A stretch of DNA of 64,000 nucleotides from Amblyornis subalaris (taxonomy: Eukaryota > Chordata > Aves > Passeriformes > Ptilonorhynchidae). A program made the position numbers and the translations under genes. Below, piece after piece: positions 50,289 through 63,800 of the stretch. Location: assembly GCA_018881555.1 (NCBI GenBank), contig JACAXG010000133.1:186001-250000 (forward strand), read 5' to 3'. Position 1 is the first letter of the stretch. Each line of letters begins with the position of its first letter. The notes under the pieces were generated by a model that saw only the letters and a list, made by a program, of their open reading frames with translations, was not told the DNA's origin and did not search any database.

Positions 50289-53200
50289 TTTGTGAGAGAC
50301 ATGAGGTCCCATGAACGACATGCAGAAGACTGAATCTTGCAGGACTTCCAGCATGTCCAGTTTTCTTTTTATTTTTCTTGCAGACATTTAGAAAATACAC
50401 CTATGTCCATTACTCAGTAGTAAAGGCATGGTAAACAAAAAACATCTGTCATATTGCACTCTTGTGCGATGATTAAATGTTACTTTCATGTATTTCTGTC
50501 TTTCAGGTACTTTACTGAAAGGAACAATGTTACTGTGTCTCAATATTCATCATTCCACCTGGAAATTCAGACACGAAAAGGATCTAAATTAGGTTAGACA
50601 ACTGATGCAGCATTTTTTATATTCTAAACTAGATTTTGATATTATTTCTCATTGAGTCTTCCTATTTCATGTACATCAATGCAAAATATATCAGTCACTA
50701 CAAAATCCTACTTCTTTCCACTTTTAAGTGAGCACCTGCTGACAGGTGAATCTTTAAAATCAAAGAATAAATAGAAATAAATGCACAAGTAAACACTAGG
50801 TATTATAGGTGTGTCATGGGAAAAAAAAATCATGCTTTTAAAGTAACTCAGGAATATTTTAAAATTAATTTATATATTATTAAATTATTTCCTTTTTCTC
50901 TATGTGTAGTCTTTCATCCCCGTTCTTTCATCTTACTTTCCTGCTGCTAGTAGATATTCCCCAGCAGTGCATGAGGAGTCTAGCTGCATTTAACCTACCA
51001 AGCAAGGCATGATCTTATCCTAATAAAAAACTACAATTACCCATCTTCAAAAAGGTAACTGACTAANTATGCAGAGCGTGTAGTGCATGACTCCTTTTCT
51101 TTTTTGTTCGGGTTTTTTTTTTACTATTTGACTTTTTGCCTTCTAAAAATGGTGTATTTTTTCAAACCCTTCATCTGGGTTCTCTGATCAACAGTGGTGG
51201 GCAGCTGCAACAGTGACTAAATCCATCATAGAAGCATTTAAGATAGGTGGATTGAATTACTGTTTAGGCGAGTATCTCTCTGTCTTCAGCAGATATAAAG
51301 ATACCACCATATCTCTGCTCTTCAATGTCTTTGCTCCTCTACTGCCTTTGTTCCCAGCTTTGAGATTTACTCTGCAATTCACNCTAAGGATGCACCTCCA
51401 CCAATGTATGAAGCAGACTGGTGTACTCCTTAAATGCCTCTCAGTGGATATTGTAATTGTAATATAACTTCTGTCAGAACTTCTAATTTTCTTGGATGTT
51501 TCATTTCTGTTCTTGGAACTTAGTATATAACTCCAGAATCATAGAAATTTCCACTACTAAAACTTCCACTACTAAATCTTCACTTACTACCTGACTCTCA
51601 GGTAGTTTTTNTTTTTTTCAGGGAGATCTTGATTCGTACAATCAGATTTCCAAGGCAATATTCTTCCCCTGTTCCCTGTTATTTTTTGTGATTTAGGTCT
51701 GAAACCTTTGATACAACAAAGACCATTCACATCATGCTGTTTCTGACTTACTTCAATGACACACAAATGCAAACTCCAATTTCAAATTAATTACGTGTGC
51801 AATGAAAAGGAATGATTCTACTTCATAATTAAACACTGTAGATCCCCTTTATACTTTTGAAACTCCACTTTAGACTAAACTCTGTAACAGTAAATGCTCA
51901 ATGGGGTAAATGAAAATTTTTTGATTCTTGATAATTTCTAGGTCACTGATCATTGAATAACATTCCTGTTGAGATTGAGGAAATGAAAATGTGCGTGACA
52001 GAATATTCAACTGAAAAGAAGGCAGAGAACATAAATAAGAAAGGAAACTACATGAACATCAGACTTCTTTCTAGTGTACAAAAAATTAGGTAATGATGCT
52101 GTTACTGTGAGACAAGATTTTGACTGAATCTGAATGCAAAGGTTAGTGTCTAAGAAAGCTTTAAGCCCTACCACAACCCACACCCTCAGAACTTCCCTTC
52201 ATGCATTCTGAAGAAAAATGGTTGTGTCTTCTGCAGGGACACAGCCTGTGGGTTTCCCTTGATCAGCTGCAGGACTTTTTTTAAAATTTGCTGATTAACA
52301 CCTTTTTTCCTTACCTCCTTTGTTTCCATCCCCTTTCCATCCTCTAAAAAGGTGCAACTCCACTAAGAAGTTTGAAGCAGAGTATGTTCCTTAACTGTGT
52401 CTCAGATTCCATACTACAATTTAGAGAACATGTCAATGGTACAAACATAAATTATATCAAACTGAGCATATTTTCTAAGTATGCAGAAAAGATACTGGGT
52501 ATAGACACTCAGCAGGTGAAGGTGAATAGCTGGAGCTGATTGACTGAAGAATCTCAAGTATGGAGACTGCTTTGTTGCAGGGGAAAGATCCAGACTTTCT
52601 AAGCTAGGACCTGCAAAGCCAAACTTGCTGCTCGATTTATCTTCCTCAGTCTTATCTAGCAGTTGAAAAAGAGTGGACACACGTTTTTGCAAGCTAAGTG
52701 AGAAAATTAACTTAGTTCTTGCACTCACAGGTAAGTTCAATTGCCAACGTCTAAAAGTTAACATGATCATGTTAAAATGTGCAGTTATGAGGCTTTTTGG
52801 GAGAAGCATCTCTTCTGAATTCTAACTGAGCATAGGTAGGACTAGAAACTGAGCCACCAAGCACTGGGGAATCCTGGACATGGCACGATCGTTGCTCAGA
52901 GGAAAAGAAACTTCCATAGTCAAACAACGAGACACGTTGGGTGGGATCTTTGACTTTAGCACAGGTTGTTCTTGTCATTTTCTCTCTCCTAAAACATCTC
53001 AGCTGTCTGCCAGCTGCTGTTCCAGAAGACTTAAGGTGGATTATCCTTTATTGTATAGGTTGCCTTTGTGCACACATCTTGAATATCACAAGTTATATAA
53101 GATGACATAATAAATCTCTTCTGACTCATGCATAGCAAATATAGCTCATCTTGCACTAAGGACAGCAGTTGATTTGGATGGTGGTTTTGGTCATGGATAT

Positions 53201-56200
53201 TTACCGACAGACATAGTATTCCATTAAGGCTTTACAAGGTGTAACCNTATCTCAGAATGGCTTGTTTCCATCGTGGTATCAGCCTCAGTGGTTCTGCTCC
53301 TGAAATGAACACACAAATTCTATAAAAATGAGACATTCACATAAAACACAACACCCTTTTCTAGGAGTTAGTTCTCCCTACAAAAATACCACCTGTGGAA
53401 GTGACTTTCCATGATCTTTCTGAATATGCCAGTAAACCAGCTTGATGCTTTCTCAGCATTTAGCTAAAATTTTTGTTGGCTGCAACTGAACATTTTCCAA
53501 TTCTGTCCATAACTAAATAAAATTACTATTACACTTGCAGCAGCTTTTGCCTCAGGAAGAGCTCTGAAATACCACAGTAATGGCAGCTGCCTCATATGAC
53601 TAACTGGCAAGGTTTAAAGCAAGGGCATGATTATTCTGTTTTCAGAAGTTATGCCTGTTAATATGAATCTTGCTGACAATATTCTTTACTTTCAGTGTTC
53701 TCACTGCTGACAATCTGTATGGACCAAACTGAAAATTATTACTATTTTTAATAAACAAACTAGCAGCAGTACACCTATAGAGACCATCCAGAACAATATC
53801 CGTTGACTGGCAGAGAGAATCCGTCCTAAACTCAATTTGGTTTGACAGCAATCACTTTGGCTTCTTTGGCAGTTTTCTCTGTAGCTTCAAGTGCAAACTG
53901 AACTTTGAAAAGAGCAAAATACTAGATAAAGTTAGGAAGATTGTCGAGGACTCCTCGAGTTCTGCGAAACAACTTTCATGAAGCAGTCTGAAACTCAGCT
54001 TCTATCTGACAGCAGTTTTGAGTTTTATCAGGAGAGAAGACACAAATTTCCACCTCCTCACCCCAGCAAGCCCAGGGTAAACTTGTGACTGTTATTGCAA
54101 TTTTAATCTCCATATCAGGTGCTCAAAACCTACAGAAAAAAAGTAACATATATATATATGTAACCTAGAAGAACTGATTAGGAAATTAAAGCATAGTCAG
54201 GTGGAGTTGAAGGAATTGAAAATTAGTCTTTGTTGTTACACTATTTCTTGGCAAATAATTGCATAGAATAATGATGAAAAATGCCTGAGATGCATCAAGG
54301 AGTTTCTCACCACCCACTACACTAGTTCATTTAAAATGTTTCCCCTCATTTAGGATGAGCTGAAATTGCAGCAGTGGTTATTAATAGTTCCAAAGCGGAT
54401 CTGAAGTAATTTGTCACTGGCAGGTGTTTGAAGTCCGTAGCAACTTTTTTCCCTCTTTCTATGCTTTGAGTAAATGAGATGAAATAGCACGTCATCCTCC
54501 ATTTCAAGAACAGAAGTACTGCCACTCATCTACCTCTAAGGGCAGAAGACATGGAACATAATTAAGCACAATAAAGCAGTATGAATTGCTAAGATCAGAG
54601 TAAAATTCTTCTAAAAGCACAGCAGAAACATGCGTAGTGCCACATTTGAAAGCATCTGCTCGCTGAATCACACAGCACCTGGGCTGTCAGTGGTGCAATA
54701 TTTTTTTTTATTCCTTTGTAATACAACCCCTCATATTATACCATTGCCATAATATCCATAATAAGTAGCATGGTGTCAAGAAAAAGCTAACTGGTAATTC
54801 AAGTATATGGTAAAGAACATACTTAGCAGCTGGGTGTAAATCAGAACATAGCAGCACAGAGTGATAGGAATTATAATTGTAATTGATATGAAGAGACAAA
54901 CCGAACAGCAGAACTACGAAGTCTGTCATCTTCTGATATCTGTTATGACCAGATTCCATATATTTTCCTGCTGTGTTATCCATAAGCCATAACATTCATA
55001 ACCATTATGTGCTATCTAAGCAACTACTATAGGTATTAGAGTGAATGATTTCCCTCTGTAATATTTTCCTATTAAAAATGAGCTACAAACTCCAGCAAAC
55101 CAAATGCAACACAACTCCTGCAAAATGTGTGCCACCTTGCAAGTCATACAAAGATTTAGGCATGTATTGTTGGTTGCTGTGGACTGAATAGTGTTAAGAT
55201 CCCTAGGACTTAGTTCATGAATATTTGAGAGATAGCCTTCTATTTATTACTTTTATACATTTTTTGTCTTTTTATAAGAGGCTTTACACTATTCAGACTC
55301 ATATTATGAAATAGTGATGCTTTCTTTCATTGAAACATTTCTTATTGTTCATTCAGAGCTACCAAATGACTATCAACATATTACATATTAATTGGTACCC
55401 ATGACACAACTTGTGTTGTGTTTTAGGTCTGCAATTTTATATGGTAACATCCCAGATTCACTTGCAATAAAANGAGGTAGACTTCTGGCTCAAGAATTCA
55501 GTTTATGAAAGCTCTACTTCAATCTACAGGCATTCATCTGCCTTTAAAGCTTCTTGAGTCAAGATATTTATTTCTATTAATAGATGTCTTGCCCAACAGG
55601 CACAGTTTTAGAGGGATAAAAAACTCTGGTATTGGGTTTGAGCTTTATAACAATTCTATACCCTAAAAGATTCTGATTGCATTAATGTTATCTCTACATT
55701 TTCTTGCTATTGGTGCTGTTGTATTGCTTTATTTTGTATTGTTCTTGCAGACCAATCTTATTCAACATTTGCATTTATTACTTTACAGTACCAACTTACT
55801 TAATGAGAGCAAGAGAGAGTGCAAAAAATACTAAGGAAGAAATTAAGAAATGTTCTTTGATTACTAACACATACTAGCAGTTACAAATAGCTTTTTTTCA
55901 GTGAAGCCTTAGGTCAGTAAACCTGAAGGGAAGGAACACTGTAACCATGCAATGCACAAATGACACTGCTGGAAATTTAGAAAGAGGAAATCAGTTGGAG
56001 GCACTAGGTCTGTATATAAACANGGATCCTACCACACAGATGCCTCTATAAAGATGTAAAGTCTAATTTAATTAGTATGATTTAGTACTTCTCTATAGTC
56101 CTCTACATAGCCATTCTCTATTTTTCATTTGATATTGGCAGACAAACTAAAGCAAATAAATCTTCATACTACATCTTGTCAGGAACACCTTGGTAGTAAA

Positions 56201-57462
56201 TTGTGATCTGTCAATTAATGTTTCTACTTACCTGATACATTCTTTCTTAAAAAGACATCAGAAGAAGTAGGGGAAAAGTTCTGATACTTTCAAAACCTTC
56301 TATTTTCACATTTGCATTATAAAATATTTTCGTTTTCATGGTTTCACTGTTTCAGCAGATCCAAAATATCTTTAAAATTTTTTTTACAAAAGGATTTTTA
56401 TATTTTAGATTTTGTACAAAAACACCCCACATTAGATCTTATACAAAATGCGAATGACTTGAAGCCCCAAAGTATTTTTGANATGCAACTTTTTGTTCCT
56501 GGTTTTATCTATATACAATAAGACAGATGCACATAATGTTTAATATATACCAGAATGGTTCTGTCACAAGATGGTATATTAAAGCCTCAAGCCTTGTCTG
56601 CTTGCAGCTAATAGAATCAGACTATGTTCTAGTATAGTCATGACAAGGTTACAGTAAAATAAAGGGCTATATTAATTTAAATATTGTTTTTCTAAAATTA
56701 TGAGATTGTGACATGGGACTACAATACTTTCAGTTATGTTTTATTTGTAAGGGATCTCAGACAGGCTTCTCTGTCGAGAGTCTCTGCTTGAGCATACTGG
56801 AGTGTTACTAAGCAGGCATTCATAATCCAGAATATATGTGCTGCTAGACAGGCCAGAGTGTCCATTGCAATATAAAGGATGTTGTGGCCTAAGCCCAGTC
56901 ACGGGCTTCCCCGCTTGCTGACAGGAGAGGCAAATCATCACCTCATTAATTTAATTCCTAACAAGATTTAAAGGAATTGTCACATTTTCCTATGTGAGTA
57001 TACTCAGTTCCTATTAGCCAAGTCGTTGGAAATTGGCATTACTCATTTTTAAAGAGCTATTCATCTTCTGCAGCCAGGATTATTTGGCTGGTTTCAAACT
57101 TCACATTGTATCTCTCCTTTCAGACTTCCCTTTGCTTGAGATCACTATTATATGCACATTCCAGCTATCCTATTTCAAATGACTACCCAGTGACAAAGAA
57201 AGTTAAACCTTCTGGTGAAACTGAAGTGCTTTTACGAACTTTGTATTTTGGATTAAACAGTCCTAATTCTGCTATCAGAAGCTTTAACCTGCTCTGTTCC
57301 CAGGTTCTTGCTGAAGTGTGAGGTGATTTNCACTTTTATTTCTTGTGTTCATACCTATAAATGCATTAATATCTCTTTGTTTAGTCCAATGATGTTCATT
57401 TTACCATCACATCCATAGTGACTATGAGATAAAGACTCTGACTCTCATCTAGTTTCATGTGT
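50289..57462. other. Unique AT-rich sequence, no supported gene
   Basis: Contains an exon-shaped interval at 50507-50592 (see findings), a 15-bp two-copy repeat at 51549-51578, a short TA run near 54149-54160 and the longest anonymous open frame of the window, 131 codons on minus at 52414-52809. No transposon recognised. Confidence 0.6.
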
Positions 57463-57882
57463 AGGAACACCTTCCACTAGTCCAGGTTTCTCAAAATGCC
57501 GTCCAGTCTGGCATTCAACCCTTCCAGGGATGGGGCATCCACAACTTCTCTGGGCAAACTGAACCAGCTATCTCACCATCCGCATAGTAAAGAATTTCTT
57601 CTTTATATCTAATGTAAACTTACTGTCTTTCAGTTTAAAGCTATTACCACTTGTCCTATCCCTACATGGTACTGTGAAAAGCCCCGCTCCAGATCTCTTG
57701 TGTTGGAAGATGCTCTAAGGTCTCCCTCAAACCTTCTCTCATCCAGGCTGAACAACCCCAACTCTCTCAATCTGTCTTCGTAGAAGAGGTGCTCCAGCCC
57801 TCTGATCATCTTTGTGGCTGTGCTCGGGATTTATTCCTACAGGACATTCCATCATAGTCCTTCCTATAATGGGGAACACGTC
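57463..57882 (-). mobile_element. CR1 LINE 3' fragment
   Basis: Plus has 'accttccactagtccagg', 'ggggcatccacaacttctc', 'agtaaagaatttcttcttta', 'ctttcagtttaaagctatta', 'aggctgaacaaccccaac', 'gaggtgctccagccctc' and 'cctataatgggga'. These are the reverse-complement landmarks of bird CR1 from the 3' untranslated region into ORF2. The sense strand is minus. It covers the same CR1 region as 1-402 and extends further into ORF2. The terminal octamer tail and adjacent bases are missing at the 57463 side, so the 3' end is truncated or decayed. Confidence 0.93.
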
Positions 57883-58615
57883 TTCTCTCTTCCAAATCAG
57901 GTATGTAGCAGCTAATCTGGATTGGCTGCAGCATGGTCATCACTGTCTCATGTTTGGAAATTAAGGAAATAAAAAGAAAAAAAAGANAGAGGCTTTACAG
58001 TCTTTACCTCAGATGAGTCTGCCAAGCTTATACAGATAAAAAAGAAATAGAAAAGAATTTTCATTTCTGAAAGCAGTTCCTTTATGACAGTCTAGTGCTT
58101 TAGGGGAAGAGCGGGCTCAACAGGAATACAAATAAGAGACCCAGGAGACAAAGCCCCAAAAAATATGATGTAGGTAAGAGAATATACCGATTCTTTGCCC
58201 ACTAAAGTATCCTTTATAGTGTCCNTGTTCTTCCTTGAGAAGGCAGTTAAGTGTCTTCAGAATTAGGCTGAATGTCAGAAGTTAGTCTATAAGAATTTAT
58301 AGGCTCCCAATTTGAAGCAGTTTCATCTATGTTTCAGTCTATTTTGTGGCCTGAAAGTTTTTTTTTATATCTATGGAAAACTTAAGAAAACATGAAGTTT
58401 CACATGTCATTTCTGAAATTCAAATTTACCACTTAATCAGTACTCTATCAAGTTTATTAATAGAAAGTATTATTTGAAAAAATCTACAAATTAGTAATAA
58501 ATCAATTCAATTAATTATTCTTATTTTAAACCTTTTCCTCAATGAGACATTTAGGCTCCAAATCAATCTAAAAATTCAGACATTAGAAACAATATACAGC
58601 AATTCTCAGGAAGGT

Positions 58616-58668
58616 TAATCTAATCTAATCTAATCTAATCTAATCTAATCTAATCTAATCTAATCTAA
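58616..58668. repeat. (TAATC)n pentanucleotide array
   Basis: Ten perfect copies of TAATC (58616-58665) followed by 'taacc' decay. Perfect copies imply recent expansion and probable length variation. Confidence 0.96.
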
Positions 58669-60543
58669 CCAATCCAGTCCAGATTCTAGGAAAATAATTT
58701 GATGAATATGGATTTTAAAGAGGTGGACCTTATTAACTTAGAAAAACTTCTTAATTTTTTTTTTTCTTATCAATTTTTTCCAGCAGGGCAGTTACTACGT
58801 GCCTTGCTGTTACTTATAATCTTTTTACTTTAAGACAATATATATACTTTTTTTTTTTTGGTTTGGGTAAATCTTTGAGCATAGATAAAATGAAAAGATT
58901 GAAAACGTGACCAGATTGTAATGACTTAAATATTCTGTTATTCGGACAGACAACATACGGGTGTGCTAGGAGTCCTCTGAGATGTTTTAAAGATGCAAAA
59001 GAGTAGTAATGTGCCAGGATGAGATTTCAGAAGTTTGGATTAGTGTATTGATGCTTGCAACACCTTTTGGCACCTTCCTTTGAACGAGGAAAAACTTGTA
59101 CCATATGGGGGGACTACTGAAGAATGCCTAAAGGAACGATTTCTGCTTCCGAGGTTGATCCTGCTGTAACTGACACGGTTTGTTTCCCATTCACGGGTAA
59201 CAAGGGAGAAAGGAAAAAGCCTGTGGAGGAGGTTTTTCTGTTTCTATCCACAAATACATTTGCCTACTAACCAAGATTTCAATAAAAATTAAATGTGATA
59301 AATAAATACAGGAATATTAACTTTTTTCTCTACTTTCCCTCTTTTAATGACTCTGTTTTCACTATTATTCTGTTTAACACTTTGCCATTTTGCAGTTCCC
59401 CTATATATAAAATTAGAAGATTTTAGAAGTCCGTTCCTGGATTGAACAATTTGCTGCTTCCTCTGCTTACTCATCCTCTTCCATTGTAAATTATCTCCCT
59501 CCACACACACACTCACAACCTCCTGTCTAAGCTTGATAATGTTATCATTAGCAGGGAGGGGAACAAGATGTGGAAAACTGAGTAATTACCATCCTTTATT
59601 AAATTATGCTGCATTAATTAGTTGACTGGGTAGCTCAGGGATTGCGTCTGCTCATATCAGAATGGTGATATTCAGTTCAGAATGGCATCTGTTTCACTGC
59701 TTTAGAGCAACAACAACAAAAATTAATAGTGTATGGATTATGTCACAAAAAGAGAGGTGCTGCATTCATCTGTCTCCCTGCCACTTGCACATCAGAAATA
59801 AGGAGCAAACACCACTGTGCCACAACCTCTGCAGGACCACAGAGGATNAAATAAATTTTTCAATTGAGTTTGATAGCAAATATAATACTTTTGATACATT
59901 TTAAGGGCAGGGGAGATTAATTTGATTTCTAAAGACTGGTTGTTTCACTGTTTGTGATGCCCAAGCTTATTTTGCTTGCTCTGAGGGAGAAAAAGATGGC
60001 TTTGATTGATCCTAGTATCAATTTGCGATCCATCCAAACACAGACCACTTTTATTTCTGCTAGAAATAAATTGAAGTATATTGCTTCTTGTCCTAAGCAG
60101 CATAGAATTCTTGTATGTGAAAAATACCACCATGGGTTTCCTTTTGGTCTGGTAGTTTCTAGGCCTGGATCTACAATTGGACATAATTGGTTCAAAGGTG
60201 GCAGAGACCCAGAAGTGAATCCATTTGCTTTGGTTTCACAATGTCAATAATTACCTGATACAACACTAGGTGTTTAAAACAGTTGAGAAAGCTCCTGCAG
60301 CATTGAAAACATATGGATTTTTTTTTTCTTCTAAAATACCACCATGGGAAAATGTCTATAAGTCTCCAAGAGGTTCTTCAAATAAGGTTTTATTTAAATA
60401 AAAAAGGAAAATTGAAGTACTTTCAGCAATATTATAACCCTTTTTCAGGTAAAGAAACAGCATCTGGTCGACTGTTACTACATGATTTGCTGTTCACAAA
60501 AGCTGTAATGAATGCGGTATATCTATACATATACATGGCACAA

Positions 60544-60583
60544 ATCTATCTAGCTATCTAGCTATCTAGCTATCTATCTTTAG

Positions 60584-60613
<30 letters not shown>
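60544..60613. repeat. (CTAT)n/(CTAG) compound microsatellite
   Basis: The left half alternates 'ctat' with 'ctag' (period 8, three rounds); the right half after 'ctttag' is pure 'ctat'. This compound structure suggests an interrupted tetranucleotide array. Confidence 0.95.
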
Positions 60614-60615
<2 letters not shown>

Positions 60616-63600
60616 ATATTTAACAGACATATATACAGGTAGAACATACTAATATATGTTTTTTGCAGAATACTGTAATGGCCATGAATAGGAAAGGGAG
60701 TCAAGAAACCAGAAGCAGAATGTACCCCTTCCCCACAGTTGACCTAACAGAACACAGTACCTCCCTCTCAGTCACCAGACTTTCCAGGAATGGCTCCTGC
60801 CCTCCAGACACCAGGGGTGCCAAGACTATCCAGTTATCTAAGGAAAACATATATAAGTTTTCCTGATTTATTCTGACTCCTTTAAAAAGATAGCCTATGA
60901 GTTTGCAGCTACTAGAAATTAGTTTCTGGAGGGATCTTACAAAAAAAGNTGTACATTACTTTCACTTCAGATTTTGGTTTTCTAATGTCAGCAGCAGGAT
61001 GCACAGTGGACAAAGTATTGAATAGAGCTTCCCCTCAAAACAGCTGGACAGGGAAATGGCTCTAGCAACTAAGAAAGTAGAACATGTTTTGCTTTGTTTT
61101 GAAAGGTTTGTTCTCGAAGACAATTGAAAATTAGCTCATAACTTCCTTTCTTTCTATACATTTTCAACATTTAAGATCAACAAGCTCCTTTGATGTTTTC
61201 TCAGCCTCCTCCCTGCCCCTGTCCTGCCTCTAAAGAGAAATTTTAAATAGAATACAGCTTGTAAGTCATGTTAGTCCAGCTTGAGCTTGTTTCTTTCAGA
61301 CAGTTTCTTTCACAGAAGCAAAACCTCTATGGAAACCTCTGAGCACTGCAACTTCAAGGCACATACAAGTCCGCATTACTGTTGGAGGCCCCATCGCCCC
61401 TCACACAACCCCTATTAAGGAATTTGAATGCTGCCTCTGGCTCTTCCTTTTACATGCTAGTCAGCTTTCCATTTAGCCAGGAAAAATAAAAGGAGTGAGA
61501 AATATGCAGAAATTCTGTAAGTTGTTTGCATTCCCCTGAAATATTTCTTTAGCTGAAGGGGATCAAATCAATGAAATATAATGAAACCATATGCTCATTA
61601 CTTCAAAATAGAGCAGCTGCTTCAGGGAGTATTGAGAAGATTTATTAATTCTACCAGCACTGCTCATTAAATCTAGGTATCTACATACCTGTCTTCCTCA
61701 ACAAAACTCCTTGATAGAAAAATCACCCCTGTGGAGTTCAAACTGATGTTCATCTTGGCATTCTTCCTGTATCCTTCCAGGGCAGAAAAGATAATATGCT
61801 GAGCTGATACTACTGGAGAAGTGGAAAAAATCATCTATGTGGAAAAAGCTATCTGGGGTGGGTACGGTTTGGAAGTCCTGTAAGAGGGATGTGTGTTGGC
61901 AAAGACTGATTCTGCCTGCTATGGACCATATGTGCATTTAATTGAGTTTGCAAGTTTCCAGGCAGAATGCCAAATGGACAGTCTACCATCTGACAAGTGA
62001 TGAAGTTTTTCCCCTCTTGTTCTCTCACAAGCTTTGGGTTCATACAGATTTTGAAAAGTAAAAAAAAAAATCTGTCCTTCTCTAAGGCTGATACTGGGAT
62101 ATGTAGAAGTCATCAAAAATACATTACAGAAGTCCAAATCATCAGATTAACTTAGAGATTTTAACTTCAGCTGTGTTACTGAATCTTGAATAAAAAATAT
62201 AAATTAACGTGTACCACTCCAGCAGTATTATCTTAGTTAAAATTGCCCCCACGGTTTTCTTTTCTAAGGATAGAGAATAAATGAAGCTACTTACTTCCAG
62301 TTATAACATACAGGAGCTGGAATAGGTGCAGGGAAAGAAAATTAAGCAAGAGACTTTGCAAAGCCAAAGCAGTCTGAGGGGCTGTGTTTGAACAGATGCT
62401 GCCAGCTGATTTCCAAATCATAATATGGTTTGGGAACACCTTGTTCCAGGCACTACTGCATGTCTGCACTGATGAACAAAGAGGTCAGCAGCCACTTAAA
62501 GAGCTGGATTCTGGTTGTCTCTTGTACAGTTACTACCTTGATTCTTGGCTCTTTATGGAGGTTGCCAGAGCCTGTCAGCATGAATTATCCTTGTGGCATT
62601 TCCCCTTCTGGCAGACCTGCTGAACCTCATGACAAGACCTGGAAGAAACTAATCATTCTCTCGAAGACTGCTCAAAAGTTTTCATAACTAAAAGAATAAG
62701 TTCCCCACAAGGGAAGTGGCACAGTATCTTCCATGAGAGAAAACCATACAATTCTGCAACAAAGTTGACTTGAGAAGTTTAATTATTCAGAATAAAGATA
62801 ACATAAGGACTGATCTTCTTTGTGCATTGATAGTCNGATTCTCAGCATTTAGGTGGTGGTTTAAAAAACTTTGCCAGAAGGTCCTTAAAGCAGGGTAACT
62901 CGAGAATTCTCAAATGAAGTAGGAGGTGATCACCACACTAGGCATTTTCAGTGGTCCATTCAGTCTTCAGGGAGAGATCTCTTTTATTCATAAGGTGCCA
63001 ATTTGGCTATTTGGATGGCTATACAGTCTGAAGTCTGCTGAAAAGAGTCTTTCTTACTGAGAGATAGAATTTTTACCATAATCAAAATTTTCTGATAATA
63101 CTAAAAGTGAAAAAGTAGTAGGGCCCAGACTATAAAGCAATCTGAAGAAACTAGGGAACAGCAAGCCATGAACAATGATCAAAGCTTAGATTTTACAAAA
63201 TATCTATTCCCATCTCAGAGAACAGAGAAAATAAAAGAGCAGATGCACGATACCAAGCATTAAAGACAACCACAAAACTGCACCTAACCATTACCCTGAA
63301 GTTGTTGTGTGTCCCTGCAAACCTCTACTAATATTCTAGTTTGATTCTGTCATCCAGCAAGAGAACTGTACAAGAGAATTTTGAAGTTGAGAATTTGCTC
63401 CTTGGCTGCTTTCGTATTTCACCCAGTGGTATGCAAAACAAGTGCTCAAAGCATCCTTTCTGTCTCTGTTATAACAGTAATAAGCACCATTGCAATAAAT
63501 AGCCTTGCTACTTGCAGCTACAGGGATACACTGAGGAACAAAACAAAATCTAAAATAGTCTAAAATTTTTAACTCTCTTGGCTTTTTGTTAGGTTATAGT

Positions 63601-63778
63601 TAGGTATTTTTTTTTCCTGGAGGACAAGAGAGTCATAACTTTACAAAAAGGAACAGAACATGAGTAAATCGACTGTGGGTATGAAAAGAAAACTACAATC
63701 CACTTCTGAGGAGAGAGAGTAGTGTGGCTACATTTCACTAAACTCTTCTCTCCAGGCATTAATTAGCCTCCAGCAGCT

Positions 63779-63800
63779 GGGGCGGGGCGAGGGGCGGGGG
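63779..63800 (+). other. G-quadruplex motif / GC-box cluster
   Basis: Four runs of at least four G are separated by loops of 1, 3 and 1 bases (gggg-c-gggg-cga-gggg-c-ggggg), a canonical four-tetrad G-quadruplex pattern on plus. The same bases contain GGGGCGGGGC-type sequence, the Sp1 GC box. It stands alone in AT-rich DNA with no recognised gene nearby in the window. Confidence 0.85.

Noticed and set aside
52414..52809. 131-codon minus open frame, among the longest outside repeats
   Set aside because: No recognisable domain, low-complexity S/L-rich content, no promoter or splice context. A frame of this length can arise by chance in 64 kb read in six frames.
59620..59690. tRNA A-box-like 'tagctcaggg'
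   Set aside because: No matching B box or cloverleaf could be drawn, so neither a tRNA nor a tRNA-derived SINE is supported.
59929..60250. Three overlapping frames of 79-98 codons on both strands
   Set aside because: Mutual overlap and absence of any domain or codon signal suggest chance.
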